Shown: positions 26,174 through 35,255, counted from the stretch's first letter. The stretch is DNA of 64,000 bases from Microbispora bryophytorum (GCF_006874465.1 NZ_VIRL01000021.1:62001-126000), one strand, 5' to 3'. A program made the numbers and translations. Notes: generated from the letters alone by a model not told the origin.

Positions 26174-26656
26174 CTACTGCGCCCCCTCTGACCTGGGCTT
26201 CTCCGAAATTGCGCAATCGTCGTCCCGCTTCGGCGCGCCCCCGAGGTGGAGCACTCCATTCATGAACAGGTAGCAGCCGGGGACGCGGGGGCCGCCGCGC
26301 GCCGCCCACCGGTCGCGGTATTCGCTCGGGCTCTCCCCCACCATCCGGCGGAACTTGGCCGAGAACGAGCCCAGGCTGCTGAATCCGACGGTCATGCAGA
26401 CCTCGGTCACGGTCAGGTTGGCGAAACGCAGCAGGTCCTGGGCGCGCTCCAGCCGCCGCCGGGTGAGGTAGCGCATCGGCGTCTCGCCGTACGCCGCCTC
26501 AAAGCAGCGGACGAAGTAGAACTTGGAGACCCCGGCGACGGCCGCGAGCCGGTCGAGATCGAGCTCGCTCCGGTAGTCGCGGTCCATGCGGTCCCTCGCC
26601 AGGCGCAGCCGCGGCAGCAACTCCACCGGCACCGAACGCTGTCCCCTCACGGCCAC
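26174..26656 (-). CDS. AraC-family regulator
   Basis: A 160-aa protein consisting mostly of the two helix-turn-helix motifs: LDRLAAVAGVSKFYFVRCFE and VTEVCMTVGFSSLGSFSAKF, with the PSEYRDRWAARG end. It lacks a large sensor domain. Start is GTG 26656 or the GTG two codons later. In this short AraC subgroup the regulator commonly sits upstream of a VOC gene, which it presumably activates. Confidence 0.9.
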   Translation of the reverse strand: MAVRGQRSVPVELLPRLRLARDRMDRDYRSELDLDRLAAVAGVSKFYFVRCFEAAYGETPMRYLTRRRLERAQDLLRFANLTVTEVCMTVGFSSLGSFSAKFRRMVGESPSEYRDRWAARGGPRVPGCYLFMNGVLHLGGAPKRDDDCAISEKPRSEGAQ

Positions 26657-26706
26657 GTCACGACCCTAGCCCGACCCACCGACAGATTTCCGCACTTGCC
26701 GCCGCT

Positions 26707-26748
26707 TTCTAACGATGTTAGGTTGATGTCATTCTAACAACGTTAGAA
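26707..26748 (+). promoter_or_regulatory. Two TetR-type operators before the TetR gene
   Basis: Site 1 at 26707-26721 is TTCTAAC-GAT-GTTAG. Site 2 at 26732-26748 is TTCTAAC-AAC-GTTAGAA with perfect 7-bp arms. The sites are 25 bp apart, and the second ends just before the AAAGGAG ribosome-binding site of the regulator. Confidence 0.8.
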
Positions 26749-26757
26749 AGGAGCGAC

Positions 26758-27321
26758 ATGAGCCCGGCCGCACGTATCGACACCGAGGCGATCGTCCACG
26801 CCGCCTTCGACGTCCTGGATCGGGAGGGCTTCGCCGCGCTCTCCATGCGCACGCTGGCCGCGCACCTCGAGGTGAAGGCGGCGTCGCTCTACTACCACGT
26901 GCCGAACAAGGCGGCCCTGCTCCAGCTGGTCGCGGACCGCGTCGCGCGTCAGGTGGTCACGGCGTTCGTTCCCGGCCGGCCCTGGCGGGAGCTGCTTCAC
27001 CGCATGGCGCGCGACCTGCGCGAGGCCCTGCGGGCCCATCCCGGGGCCGCGGCCGTCGTCGCCGTGCGGAACGCGTCGCCGGAGGTGTTCGAGAACGCCG
27101 TGCCCCTCGTCCTGTCGGCCATGCACGAAGGGCTGCGCGTCACCGACGACGAGGCGCTGCACCTGGTCCAGGCGCTGTACGTCCTGGTGAACGGCCTCGC
27201 CCTGGCCGAGTTCGGCGAGACGCCGGAGCCGCCGGCCGCACCCGCCGCCTACTACGACGCCTGGTTCGACACCGCCGTCTCGACGTTCCTGGACGGAATC
27301 CAGGCGCGGCACGGCGCGTGA
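26758..27321 (+). CDS. TetR/AcrR-family regulator
   Basis: A 187-aa protein with an N-terminal TetR helix-turn-helix (IVHAAFDVLDREGFAALSMR ... KAASLYYHVPNKAALLQLVA) and a TetR_C-like ligand domain. It has a good ribosome-binding site (AAAGGAG) and two clear operators upstream. It is followed 38 bp later by a membrane protein gene in the same direction, likely its target. Confidence 0.93.
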   Translation: MSPAARIDTEAIVHAAFDVLDREGFAALSMRTLAAHLEVKAASLYYHVPNKAALLQLVADRVARQVVTAFVPGRPWRELLHRMARDLREALRAHPGAAAVVAVRNASPEVFENAVPLVLSAMHEGLRVTDDEALHLVQALYVLVNGLALAEFGETPEPPAAPAAYYDAWFDTAVSTFLDGIQARHGA

Positions 27322-27359
27322 TTCCCCCGATGATCCCCGCTCAGTAAGGACGTCCGACC

Positions 27360-27830
27360 ATGTTTCTCGCCGCGCTGATCCTCGTCGTCGCCACCGACGC
27401 CTACTTCATCGTCACCACGCTCGCCGACCTGTTCCCGTTCAACAACGTGCGGGAGGCGAAGAGGTCGGAGAAGCTGACCGAGGTGGCCGTGAACGGGCCG
27501 ATCATGGCGCTCCCCGCCCTGCTGCTCGTCTGGGCGGCCGCGGCCGGGCTGCCCGCCCTCGCCTACGCCGGGGCGGCCGTCGAACTGCTCGCGGTCCTGA
27601 GCGGCCTGGCCCTGTGGTGGCTGCCGTACCTGGCCGGGGTGACCGTGCCGTGGGCGACGGCGGGCACGGGCGAGACCTGGGCCGCGCTGCACGCGCGCAC
27701 CTACGCGAAGACCGTCATCGTGCTCCCCCGGCGGGGCGACGCGCCGCGGCCCAACCTTGAGCACATGATCCTGCACGCGCTCATGCTCACGGCCGCCTGC
27801 TGCGCGCTCGCCGCCGCCATGACCCTGTGA
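27360..27830 (+). CDS. Four-TM membrane protein of unknown function
   Basis: A 156-aa protein with four hydrophobic segments (LAALILVVATDAYFIVTTLA; GPIMALPALLLVWAAAAG; AAVELLAVLSGLALWWLPYL; MILHALMLTAACCALAAAM) and a soluble loop GETWAALHARTYAKTVIVLP containing Tyr and Lys. No named domain recognised. It forms a unit with the TetR gene and may be a small efflux or detoxification protein. Confidence 0.82.
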   Translation: MFLAALILVVATDAYFIVTTLADLFPFNNVREAKRSEKLTEVAVNGPIMALPALLLVWAAAAGLPALAYAGAAVELLAVLSGLALWWLPYLAGVTVPWATAGTGETWAALHARTYAKTVIVLPRRGDAPRPNLEHMILHALMLTAACCALAAAMTL

Positions 27831-27835
27831 CGCGC

Positions 27836-27904
27836 GCCGCCGTGGCATCGTCCCGGCGTCGTCCCGGTGTCGTCCCGGTGTCGTCCCGGCGTCGCCACGG
27901 CGGC
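27836..27904. terminator. Stem enclosing tandem repeats between convergent genes
   Basis: Perfect 11-bp arms GCCGCCGTGGC (27836-27846) and GCCACGGCGGC (27894-27904) flank about four copies of a 12-bp repeat of the type GTCGTCCCGGTG. The structure sits between two convergent stop codons and could terminate both directions. Confidence 0.55.
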
Positions 27905-27920
27905 CTCCCCACGGCACGGA

Positions 27921-29384
27921 TCAGCTCAGGCCGAGCAGGCTCTTGATGGGCTCCAGCGCGAAGTACACGACGAACAGCGCGCCCACCAGCCACATCAGGG
28001 GGTGCAGATCGCGTGCCTTGCCGCGGAACGCCTTGATGACGATGTAGCTCACGAAGCCCGCGCCGATTCCGGCGGTGATCGAGTACGTGAACGGCATGAG
28101 CACGATGGTCAGGAACGCGGGGATCGCGGTCTCGAAGTCGCTGAAGTCGATCTCCTTGACCTGGGTCATCATGAGGAAGCCGACGACCACGAGGGCCGGA
28201 GTCGCCGCCTCGAACGGCACGATCTCCGTCAGCGGGGCGAAGAACATGGCCAGCAGGAACAGCACGCCGGTGACGATGCTCGCCAGACCGGTGCGCGCGC
28301 CCTCGCCGACGCCCGCCGCCGACTCGATGTAGGTGGTGTTGGACGAGACGCCGGCCGCGCCGCCGGCCGCCGCCGCGAGCGAGTCGACGAGCAAGATCTC
28401 CTTGGTGCGCTCGACGGTCCCGTCCTCCTGGACCAGGTTCGCCTGGCGGCCCACGCCGACGATCGTGCCCATCGTGTCGAAGAAGTCGGCGAGCATGAGG
28501 GTGAAGACGAACATCACGGCCGCCAGTCCGCCGATCTTGGCGAAGCTGCCGAACAGGCTGAACTGGCCGAGCAGCGACAGATCGGGCAGCTCGATGAAGT
28601 TCTTCGGCCACGTGGGCACGTTGAGCGACCATCCGTTGGGGTTGCTCCCGTCCGGGGTCTGCGGCCCGATCTTGCCGATCGCCTCGACGATCACGGCGAG
28701 CACGGTCGTGCCGACGATCCCGAGCAGGATGGCGCCCTTGACCCTGCGGGCGACGAGGAAGGCCGTCACGAGCAGGCCGACGACGAAGACGAGCGTGGGC
28801 CACCCGGTCAGCGAGCCGTTGCCCAGCGCGCCGAGCTTGACCGGGACCGTGGTGCCGCTCGCGTCCGGCATGCGCCGGACGAACCCGGCGTCGACGAACC
28901 CGATCAACGCGATGAACAGGCCGATGCCGACGCTGATCGCGGTCTTGAGCTGGGCCGGGATCGCGTGGAACACCGCCACCCGGAAACCCGTCACCACGAG
29001 GATCGCGATGACGATGCCCTCAAGGACCACCAGGCCCATCGCGTCCTCCCACGACATCTGGCTGGCGATGCCGAAGGCGAGGAAGGCGTTCAGTCCGAGG
29101 CCGGTGGCCAGGGCGAACGGCACCCGGCCGAAGACGCCCATGACGATCGTGAGGATGCCGGCGACGAACGCGGTGGCCGCGGCGACCAGGGCGATGCTGG
29201 GGTTCTTCCCGTCGCCGAGGAACTGGCCCGTCTTGTCGGCGACGGTGCCGATGATGAGCGGGTTGAGCACCACGATGTAGGCCATCGTGAAGAAGGTGGC
29301 GAAGCCGCCGCGGACCTCTTGTCCGACGGAGGATCCACGGGCTGAGATGGAGAAGTATCGATCGAGGAAATCAGGGGTCTTCAT
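27921..29384 (-). CDS. NCS2-family purine/nucleobase permease (AzgA-like)
   Basis: A 487-aa transporter. Begins with the family stretch DRYFSISARGSSVGQEVRGG, then FFTMAYIVVLNPLI and a substrate-region motif in ATGLGLNAFLAFG; a second half-site is FTLMLADFFDTMGT. About 12-14 membrane segments. The AzgA/GhxP group imports adenine, guanine or hypoxanthine with protons. ATG 29384 gives the standard N-terminus. Confidence 0.92.
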   Translation of the reverse strand: MKTPDFLDRYFSISARGSSVGQEVRGGFATFFTMAYIVVLNPLIIGTVADKTGQFLGDGKNPSIALVAAATAFVAGILTIVMGVFGRVPFALATGLGLNAFLAFGIASQMSWEDAMGLVVLEGIVIAILVVTGFRVAVFHAIPAQLKTAISVGIGLFIALIGFVDAGFVRRMPDASGTTVPVKLGALGNGSLTGWPTLVFVVGLLVTAFLVARRVKGAILLGIVGTTVLAVIVEAIGKIGPQTPDGSNPNGWSLNVPTWPKNFIELPDLSLLGQFSLFGSFAKIGGLAAVMFVFTLMLADFFDTMGTIVGVGRQANLVQEDGTVERTKEILLVDSLAAAAGGAAGVSSNTTYIESAAGVGEGARTGLASIVTGVLFLLAMFFAPLTEIVPFEAATPALVVVGFLMMTQVKEIDFSDFETAIPAFLTIVLMPFTYSITAGIGAGFVSYIVIKAFRGKARDLHPLMWLVGALFVVYFALEPIKSLLGLS

Positions 29385-29507
29385 AGGGTTCGCATTCACG
29401 CGCGCAGAGTCGCAGGCCCTTACCATCCGCGGAAAGAGCCAGGGGACCAGCGTTGTCCTTTCGTGACTGGTTTGTCATGAAGATACCGGCGCACTGCCGC
29501 GACCTTC

Positions 29508-29513
29508 TAAGCT
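29508..29513 (+). promoter_or_regulatory. -10 element of a leaderless promoter (DUF2530 gene)
   Basis: TAAGCT ends 7 nt before the GTG start at 29521, with no ribosome-binding site. Confidence 0.45.
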
Positions 29514-29520
29514 GGCTGAC

Positions 29521-29730
29521 GTGAGCGAGCGCCGGCCGGACCCCATGCCTCTCAGGACGAGGGACACCGTGACGATCCTGGCCGGGACGGCAGCGTGGGT
29601 GATCGCCCTGGCCGTCGTACTGCTGGTGGTCAGACCGGCCGACCCGCGGCCGGCCTGGGTCTGCGTCGCCGGGATCGGCCTCGGCCTGTTCGGCATCCTC
29701 TACGTCCGCCGCCGCGACTCCCGCTCGTGA
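29521..29730 (+). CDS. DUF2530 small membrane protein
   Basis: A 69-aa protein: a short polar N-terminus with PDPMPLRTRDT, two hydrophobic segments (ILAGTAAWVIALAVVLLVV; WVCVAGIGLGLFGILYV) and an Arg-rich end (RRRDSRS). This matches the actinobacterial family DUF2530, of unknown function. Its 3' end carries the first copy of the palindromic repeat described at 29726-29963. Confidence 0.85.
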   Translation: MSERRPDPMPLRTRDTVTILAGTAAWVIALAVVLLVVRPADPRPAWVCVAGIGLGLFGILYVRRRDSRS

Positions 29731-29963
29731 TCTTGCAGTTTGTTGCAGACACCACGCCCGACCTGCGCATATGCGGTGTGTGACCTTGCGCTCCGTCATG
29801 GGTGCCCTGGCCCGACCTGCACACTCCCTTTCCGTGATCTTGCACTGCAAGATCACGGAGCGCGTACACACAGGCCATGCCACACGACCGTGACACAACT
29901 GCAAGATCACGAAGGGCGGAGGCCCAGTTCAGAGCCTTCCCCGCGACAAACTACAAGATCACG
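29726..29963. repeat. Dispersed palindromic intergenic repeat, four sites
   Basis: The unit AAACTGCAAGATCACG occurs inverted at 29726-29741, as a head-to-head palindrome with 13-bp arms at 29832-29858, direct at 29897-29911 (lacking the first A) and direct with one change at 29948-29963. The remainder of the 228-bp spacer has no gene that I can support. It looks like a REP-type genome repeat. Confidence 0.75.
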
Positions 29964-32900
29964 ACAGTGAGGTTGTGGGGTCGAGGTCGGACTCGGCGAG
30001 CAGCAGGGGCACCCTGGCGGGGTCACGCAGGAGCGCCGCGACGGCGAGGCGGTCGCCCCACTGGCCGGCCGCCCAGGCGAGACCCCTGGCCAGGCCGTCG
30101 ACGCCGGTCGCGTGCACCACGCCCTCGAAGAACCGCCACGGCACCGGCCTGCCGTCCACCAGCAGCTCGTCGTGCTCGACGTACGTCGCGGGGGCGCCGG
30201 GCAGCAGCGAGCGCACCTCGGGCGGCACGGGCGTGTCGGCTCCAGCCGAGGTGACCGCGCCGGTGACGACCTCCCCGGCGAGCGGCAGGTCGAGCACCTC
30301 CGACAGCGCCTCGGCGAGGTCGAACGGCGCGAGCACGAGCGGCCGGTCCTCGACCAGGGCGAGCAGGTCGGGCGCCTCCACCACGACCGGGCCGTCTTCG
30401 GCGTCCGCGACCGTGATCGTGCCCTTCAGCACGGCGCGTACGGCCTCGGGCGGGCTCACCCGGGCGGGGTCGACGGCCGCCAGCGCGATCCACAGGGACC
30501 GCAGCTGAACCCGGTCGACCTCAAGCGACGGGTCGGCCAGCAGGTCGAGCAGCTCTTCCGGGCCGCCGTGCGAGCCGAGCAGTTCGGCGAGGGTGGACCG
30601 GACGCCGATCATCTTCAGTGCGTCCTCGTCGATCCCCGCCGGCGCCTCGCCGTACAGGCCGAACAGCAGCGGGTCGCCCGTCGCGAGCCGCAGCTCAGTC
30701 GGCTTGCGCCCGCCGAGCACCGGGTGCCGCGACAGCCACCAGGCCGTGTACGACGGCACCTCGACGGTCTCCCCCGCCGCGAGCACCCGCATGGGCCGCA
30801 GGGCGGCGCGCAGCGGGGGCCGCGACAGCAGCGCGAGCGCGTCGGACCAGTCGGCGACGTACTCCAGGTCGCGTACGGCGGTGAACTCCCGGACCACCGG
30901 CGGAACGTCGAGGCCGGCGTTCGGCGAACCGGGGTTCGGCAGGCTGGAGTTCAGCAGGCCGGGCAGCAGGTCGAGCACGGCCTCCAGCCACTCGTCCTCA
31001 AGGTCGAGATCGTGGTCGCACTCGGCGGGGTCGAGCAGCACGTCGGAGTCGTTGACCACGGCGAAGCCGTCGAGCACCCCGGCCGCCGCCAGCACGTGCG
31101 GGCCGAACTTCTCCACCAGGTCGGGGGCGGCGACGCCGAACGGCACCTCCGGGTCGATGAGCCCGGCCAGCGAGCCCTCGGCCAGCAGCAGCTCACCCGC
31201 CGCGTACATCTCGCCGTCGGCGCCGCGCAGCGCCAGGTCGGCCAGCCACGGGGCCTCCCCCGCGGTCAGGCCCGCCGCGTCGACCAGGGCCAGCACGGCC
31301 TGGGCCACCGGCTCGGGGTCGGCGCTGTTCAGCGACTCGGACACGGCCGCGTGGGTGAGCGGGTCCTCCAGCACCGTACGCGGGGCCGCCTCGGCCGCGC
31401 CCAGCCGCAGCAGCAGCGGGTGGACGGCGTCCGGGTGGACGATCCGCAGCCCGAGCGGCGCGAGCAGGGCAGGGTCAAAGGTGCCCGACTCCTGCGACAG
31501 CACGAGCGTGCCGCGCGGGCCCCGCACCAGGCGGCCGTCGGCCAGCGGCACCGCGACGGCGCCGATCGCCTCCGGGTCGTCGGCGGGCAGCACCTCATAC
31601 AGCGACCGCCACCACGCCGGGTCCTTGTCCTCCACCGCCTCGCCGGACAGCATGTCCACGACGTCCGCCAGGTCGACCCGGCGTACGCCGAGCGTGGTCA
31701 GCGCCGGGTGCCGGGAGGCCCAGCCCGCCGGAAGCAGCCCGGGGACGAGGCCGGCGATCTTCGCCAGGAAGCCGGCCGTCCCGTCGACCGCCCGCGCCTG
31801 GCTTCCCGGCACGACGCCCTCGGAGATCGTCGGCAGCAGCGGCGTGTCCGGCAGCGCCTTGACGATCTCCCGCCTGATCGCCGCGTCGAGCGCGCCCTTG
31901 CCCATCAGGCCGGGCACGAGGTCGAGCAGGTCCGGGGTCGCCGGGAGCTCCCCCAGCAGCCGCACGTACGCCTCGGCGGCCCTGGCGACCAGGAAGTCGG
32001 TGAGCGGCCCGGGGGCGACGTGCCGCCGGTCGGTGGTCATCGGGAACGACGCGATCAGCAGGGCGGGCAGGTCGAGCGGCTCGTCGCTCGGCGTCGGCGC
32101 GTGCACCACCCTGGGCACCGCCCCGGGGACCACCTTGGGAGAATCGCCGCGGCGGTCGGCGGGGACGGCCCAGCGGACCTCCCAGTAGGGCCGGGCCCGC
32201 TCCTCGGTCGGCCGGTCGGCGAACAGCTCGGCCACCTGCTCGGGGCCGAACGTGCCCGACTCGGCGACCACGTGCCAGCCCTCGGCCGAGATCGTGCGGG
32301 TCCGCCCGTCCACCTCGATCTCGACGGTCTCCAGCGCCGGCATCGACAGCGGCAGCGCGGGCCCCGCCTCCTCCAGCATCCGCCGTACGGCCTGCTCGGC
32401 GGCCTGGTCGCGCAGCGGGAGCCGGACGAGCGTGTCAAAACCCTCGGGCACGTCGAAGGAGTCGTCGGAGAACGGCAGCCGCAGCAGCGGGACGTGCCCC
32501 TCCCGGCCCTCCAGCTCGGCGGCGAGCTCCGGCCGGGCGGCGACCAGCGCGGCGGTCTCCTTCCGGGACCAGCGGACTCCGTTGATGGCCCGAGACGCGC
32601 TCCCGGTCGCGCGGGAGGCGACCGAGGGGGTGTCGGTCACCGACACCACGGCGGCGAAGCCGACGCCGAACCGGCCGGCCGCTCCCGCCTCGTCTTTCTT
32701 GCCCGAGACGCGCAGCGTGCACAGGCCCTCGACGCCGGTCTGGTCGAGCGGCGCCCCGGAGTTGGCGGCCAGCAGCACGCCGTCGGCGAGCGTCAGCCGC
32801 AGGCGGCCCGGCACGCCGGCCCGCAGCGCGGCGTCGGCGGCGTTCTGGGCGAGCTCCACGACCAGCCGGTCGCGGTAGCCGCCGAGGGCGAAGTCCTCCT

Positions 32901-32985
32901 CGGCGTTGGCGTCCTCGCGGAAGCGGGCGGGCGAGGCCGTCCAGGCCGCGAGAACGGTGTCACGCAGGCGTGCGGTGTCAAACAT
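29959..32985 (-). CDS. Hsp90/sacsin-like GHKL ATPase, about 1008 aa
   Basis: The N-terminus carries a GHKL ATP-binding fold: N-box VVELAQNAADAALRAG, G1 region LADGVLLAANSGAPL and the lid motif GRFGVGFAAVVSVTD. The remaining 750 residues have no domain I recognise and are rich in Leu/Asp/Glu. This is the type annotated as sacsin N-terminal ATPase-like or Hsp90-like in actinomycetes. ATG 32985 begins MFDTARLRDTVLAAW; the frame upstream is a shadow of the DUF3027 gene. It starts 2 bp past that gene's stop, so they are co-transcribed. A chaperone-like or signalling role is inferred only. Confidence 0.85.
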   Translation of the reverse strand: MFDTARLRDTVLAAWTASPARFREDANAEEDFALGGYRDRLVVELAQNAADAALRAGVPGRLRLTLADGVLLAANSGAPLDQTGVEGLCTLRVSGKKDEAGAAGRFGVGFAAVVSVTDTPSVASRATGSASRAINGVRWSRKETAALVAARPELAAELEGREGHVPLLRLPFSDDSFDVPEGFDTLVRLPLRDQAAEQAVRRMLEEAGPALPLSMPALETVEIEVDGRTRTISAEGWHVVAESGTFGPEQVAELFADRPTEERARPYWEVRWAVPADRRGDSPKVVPGAVPRVVHAPTPSDEPLDLPALLIASFPMTTDRRHVAPGPLTDFLVARAAEAYVRLLGELPATPDLLDLVPGLMGKGALDAAIRREIVKALPDTPLLPTISEGVVPGSQARAVDGTAGFLAKIAGLVPGLLPAGWASRHPALTTLGVRRVDLADVVDMLSGEAVEDKDPAWWRSLYEVLPADDPEAIGAVAVPLADGRLVRGPRGTLVLSQESGTFDPALLAPLGLRIVHPDAVHPLLLRLGAAEAAPRTVLEDPLTHAAVSESLNSADPEPVAQAVLALVDAAGLTAGEAPWLADLALRGADGEMYAAGELLLAEGSLAGLIDPEVPFGVAAPDLVEKFGPHVLAAAGVLDGFAVVNDSDVLLDPAECDHDLDLEDEWLEAVLDLLPGLLNSSLPNPGSPNAGLDVPPVVREFTAVRDLEYVADWSDALALLSRPPLRAALRPMRVLAAGETVEVPSYTAWWLSRHPVLGGRKPTELRLATGDPLLFGLYGEAPAGIDEDALKMIGVRSTLAELLGSHGGPEELLDLLADPSLEVDRVQLRSLWIALAAVDPARVSPPEAVRAVLKGTITVADAEDGPVVVEAPDLLALVEDRPLVLAPFDLAEALSEVLDLPLAGEVVTGAVTSAGADTPVPPEVRSLLPGAPATYVEHDELLVDGRPVPWRFFEGVVHATGVDGLARGLAWAAGQWGDRLAVAALLRDPARVPLLLAESDLDPTTSLS

Positions 32986-32987
32986 GA

Positions 32988-33785
32988 TCAGGCGTGACCC
33001 AGGGGTTCGGAGCCGGCCTCGTCCACAGAGCCTGACTCGATGATGTCGTATCCCATGTCGTCCAGAATCGGGGGCGCCGCGTCCACGACCATCGAGGGCA
33101 CGGTGGTCGCCTCGGAATGCGCCCCGCAGCCGTGATCGGCGGACACCACGCGGCCGTCGTCCGGCGCGTACTCGTTGGCGCAGACGCCGAAGCCGAGGCC
33201 CAGCGCTCCGGCGAGCGGCCAGTAGAAGCCGCAGGTGGAGCATTGCGCGGGGGCGGCGTGCGCGATCGGGGTGTGCGGTCCCGGCTCACCGGCGGTCCAG
33301 CGCCGCGCGGCGAGGTCGCGGCCGAGCACCGACAGGACGCGCGCGCGCCCCAGGCCCAGCTCGAAGATCGCCTGCTTGTCGATGTCCTCGTCGGCGGAGG
33401 CGAACCCGGGCACGAGCCGGTCGTCGTCGGCCTCGACCGGCAGCAGGTCGCCCACACCGAGGTCACCAGGGCGCAGCCGCTCGTTCCACGGCACCCAGCG
33501 GGGAGGGAGCAGCGCGCCCGAGCCGGGCAGAAGCACGGTCTCGCTCACGGTCACGACGCGGGCGCGGGCGGCCCGGGTGACGGTGACCGCCCAGCGCCAG
33601 CCGCGGTAGGCGCGGTCGAGGCACTCGAAGTAGTGGGTGACGACCCGGTCGCCCTCGTTGTCGAAGCCCAGGTGCTCTCCCACCTCCCCGGGGCGCGCGA
33701 TGTTCTCCGCGGCCCGGCGGGCGAGGTCGACCGCCGCGGCACAGGCCTGGTCGACTGGAGTGCTACGGATTCGGGTACGACTCAC
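32988..33785 (-). CDS. DUF3027 protein with Cys clusters
   Basis: A 265-aa protein matching the actinobacterial DUF3027 family (VGEHLGFDNEGDRVVTHYFE; RGWRWAVTVTRA). Cysteine/histidine groups (CSTCGFYWPL, VCANEY, HGCGAHSE) suggest a bound zinc. It lies directly upstream of the Hsp90-like ATPase and near a cold-shock-domain gene. Function unknown; the constant partnership suggests a shared role in protein or RNA handling. Confidence 0.88.
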   Translation of the reverse strand: MSRTRIRSTPVDQACAAAVDLARRAAENIARPGEVGEHLGFDNEGDRVVTHYFECLDRAYRGWRWAVTVTRAARARVVTVSETVLLPGSGALLPPRWVPWNERLRPGDLGVGDLLPVEADDDRLVPGFASADEDIDKQAIFELGLGRARVLSVLGRDLAARRWTAGEPGPHTPIAHAAPAQCSTCGFYWPLAGALGLGFGVCANEYAPDDGRVVSADHGCGAHSEATTVPSMVVDAAPPILDDMGYDIIESGSVDEAGSEPLGHA

Positions 33786-33852
33786 ACTCCATTTTCACCC
33801 ACGCCGCGAGCGGACCGCACCGGCTCGATGGGCAAACATGGAAGGACCCTCG

Positions 33853-35151
33853 GTGCCTATGGTGAAGATTTGGGCGAAAGTCGCGCGTGTTGTGAGAGCG
33901 CCGGCGCGGGCGACGCGCCGGCTGACGCACGCCCAGGGAGCGGGCCGCACCGGTCTCGGCCGTCTCATCGAGCTGACGGCCGCCCATTCCGCCGGGGACG
34001 CACTGGTCACCGTGGCCCTCGCCGGGGCGCTGCTGTTCGGGCTGCCGGTCGGCCAGGCCCGCGGTCAGGTCGCGGCCTATCTGCTGATCACCATGCTGCC
34101 GTTCGCGGTGGTGGCGCCCTTCGTCGGGCCGGTGCTCGACCGGCTCCGCTCCGGCCGCCGCTACATCATGGCCGGCACCCTGCTCGCGCGGGGCCTGCTG
34201 TGCTGGGGGATGGCCGGCGCCGTCCACACCTCCGACGCGGTCACCCTGTTCCCTTCGGCGCTCGCCGTACTGGTTCTGTCGAAGGCCTACAACGTGTCCC
34301 GTGCGGCGATCATGCCGAGCGTGCTGCCCGCCGACATCCCGCTGGTGACGGCCAACGCCAGGGTCGCGTTGTTCGCGCTGGTGTCGGCCGGTGTGGGCGC
34401 CGGCGTCGCTGCCGGCGTGTCGACCGTCGCCGGCGCCGACTGGGTGCTGCGCGGCGCCGTGCCGCTGTTCCTGCTGTCCGGGATGTTCGCCGTACGGCTG
34501 CCGCGGCACGTGGACGCGCCCGACCTGGAGCAGACCGAGCCACGCCCCCGCTGGCGCACCGTGCTCAACCTGGGCCCCGTGGTGGGCGAGGCCATGGGCG
34601 CCAACGCCGCGATCCGGGTGCAGTCGGGCTTCCTCGTGTTCTTCCTGCTGTTCCTCGTCCAGGACGGTCACCTGCGCGGCGTGGACCCCAAGGTCGCGCT
34701 GGCGCTGCTGGCCACCGCCGCGGGCGCGGGCGGCCTGGCCGGGGCCGCCGCCGGCTCCCGGTCCCGCTCCCGGTCGCCGCACCTGACCGTCATGGCCACG
34801 CTCGCGCTGGCCACGGTCGCCACCGTCGCCGCGGCGTTCTTCTTCACCCTGTGGACCGCCGCCGCCGTGGCCCTCGTGGGCGCGTTCGCCCAGGGCCTCG
34901 GCAAGCTCGCGTTCGACGCCATCGTGCAGCGCGAGATCGGCGAGGAGGTGCGCTCCTCGGCGTTCGGCGTCGCCGAGACGCTGCTCCAGATCGCCTGGGT
35001 GCTCGGCGGCCTGCTGGGCCTGGTGATGTCGCTGTTCGTGGCCGGCCCCGCCGGGTTCGGCGTGATGTCCGCCGCCCTCGCGCTCTCCTTCGGCCGCCTC
35101 GTCATGCTCCGCCGCCGCAGGCTCACCGCCCGCGCCGCCACGGCCGGCTGA
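33853..35151 (+). CDS. MFS-type membrane protein
   Basis: About 432 aa, with some 12 hydrophobic segments and the MFS-like loop FVGPVLDRLRSGRRYIMAG. The cytoplasmic N-terminus is basic (KIWAKVARVVRAPARATRRL). Start is uncertain: GTG 33853 has GGAAGGA 6 nt upstream, while ATGs at 33838 and 33859 are also in frame. It is divergent from DUF3027 and convergent with the cold-shock-domain gene. The substrate is unknown. Confidence 0.86.
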   Translation: MPMVKIWAKVARVVRAPARATRRLTHAQGAGRTGLGRLIELTAAHSAGDALVTVALAGALLFGLPVGQARGQVAAYLLITMLPFAVVAPFVGPVLDRLRSGRRYIMAGTLLARGLLCWGMAGAVHTSDAVTLFPSALAVLVLSKAYNVSRAAIMPSVLPADIPLVTANARVALFALVSAGVGAGVAAGVSTVAGADWVLRGAVPLFLLSGMFAVRLPRHVDAPDLEQTEPRPRWRTVLNLGPVVGEAMGANAAIRVQSGFLVFFLLFLVQDGHLRGVDPKVALALLATAAGAGGLAGAAAGSRSRSRSPHLTVMATLALATVATVAAAFFFTLWTAAAVALVGAFAQGLGKLAFDAIVQREIGEEVRSSAFGVAETLLQIAWVLGGLLGLVMSLFVAGPAGFGVMSAALALSFGRLVMLRRRRLTARAATAG

Positions 35152-35159
35152 GCTCGCGG

Positions 35160-35206
35160 GCCGTCCGTGGCCCCGCCGTCCGTGACCTGGCCGTCCGTGA
35201 CCTGCA
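35160..35206. repeat. 15-bp tandem repeat, three units
   Basis: GCCGTCCGTGACCTG-type units at 35160-35174, 35175-35189 and 35190-35206, in the 104-bp space between two convergent genes. It is followed by two copies of GGCGGGGACGT. Confidence 0.7.
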
Positions 35207-35255
35207 CGGGCGGCGGGGACGTTGGCGGCGGGGACGTACGGGATCCGCCGGGAGA

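Noticed and set aside
30112..32997. 961-aa open frame on the plus strand over the Hsp90-like gene
   Set aside because: Arg/Gln/Gly-rich shadow; the minus strand has the GHKL ATPase motifs.
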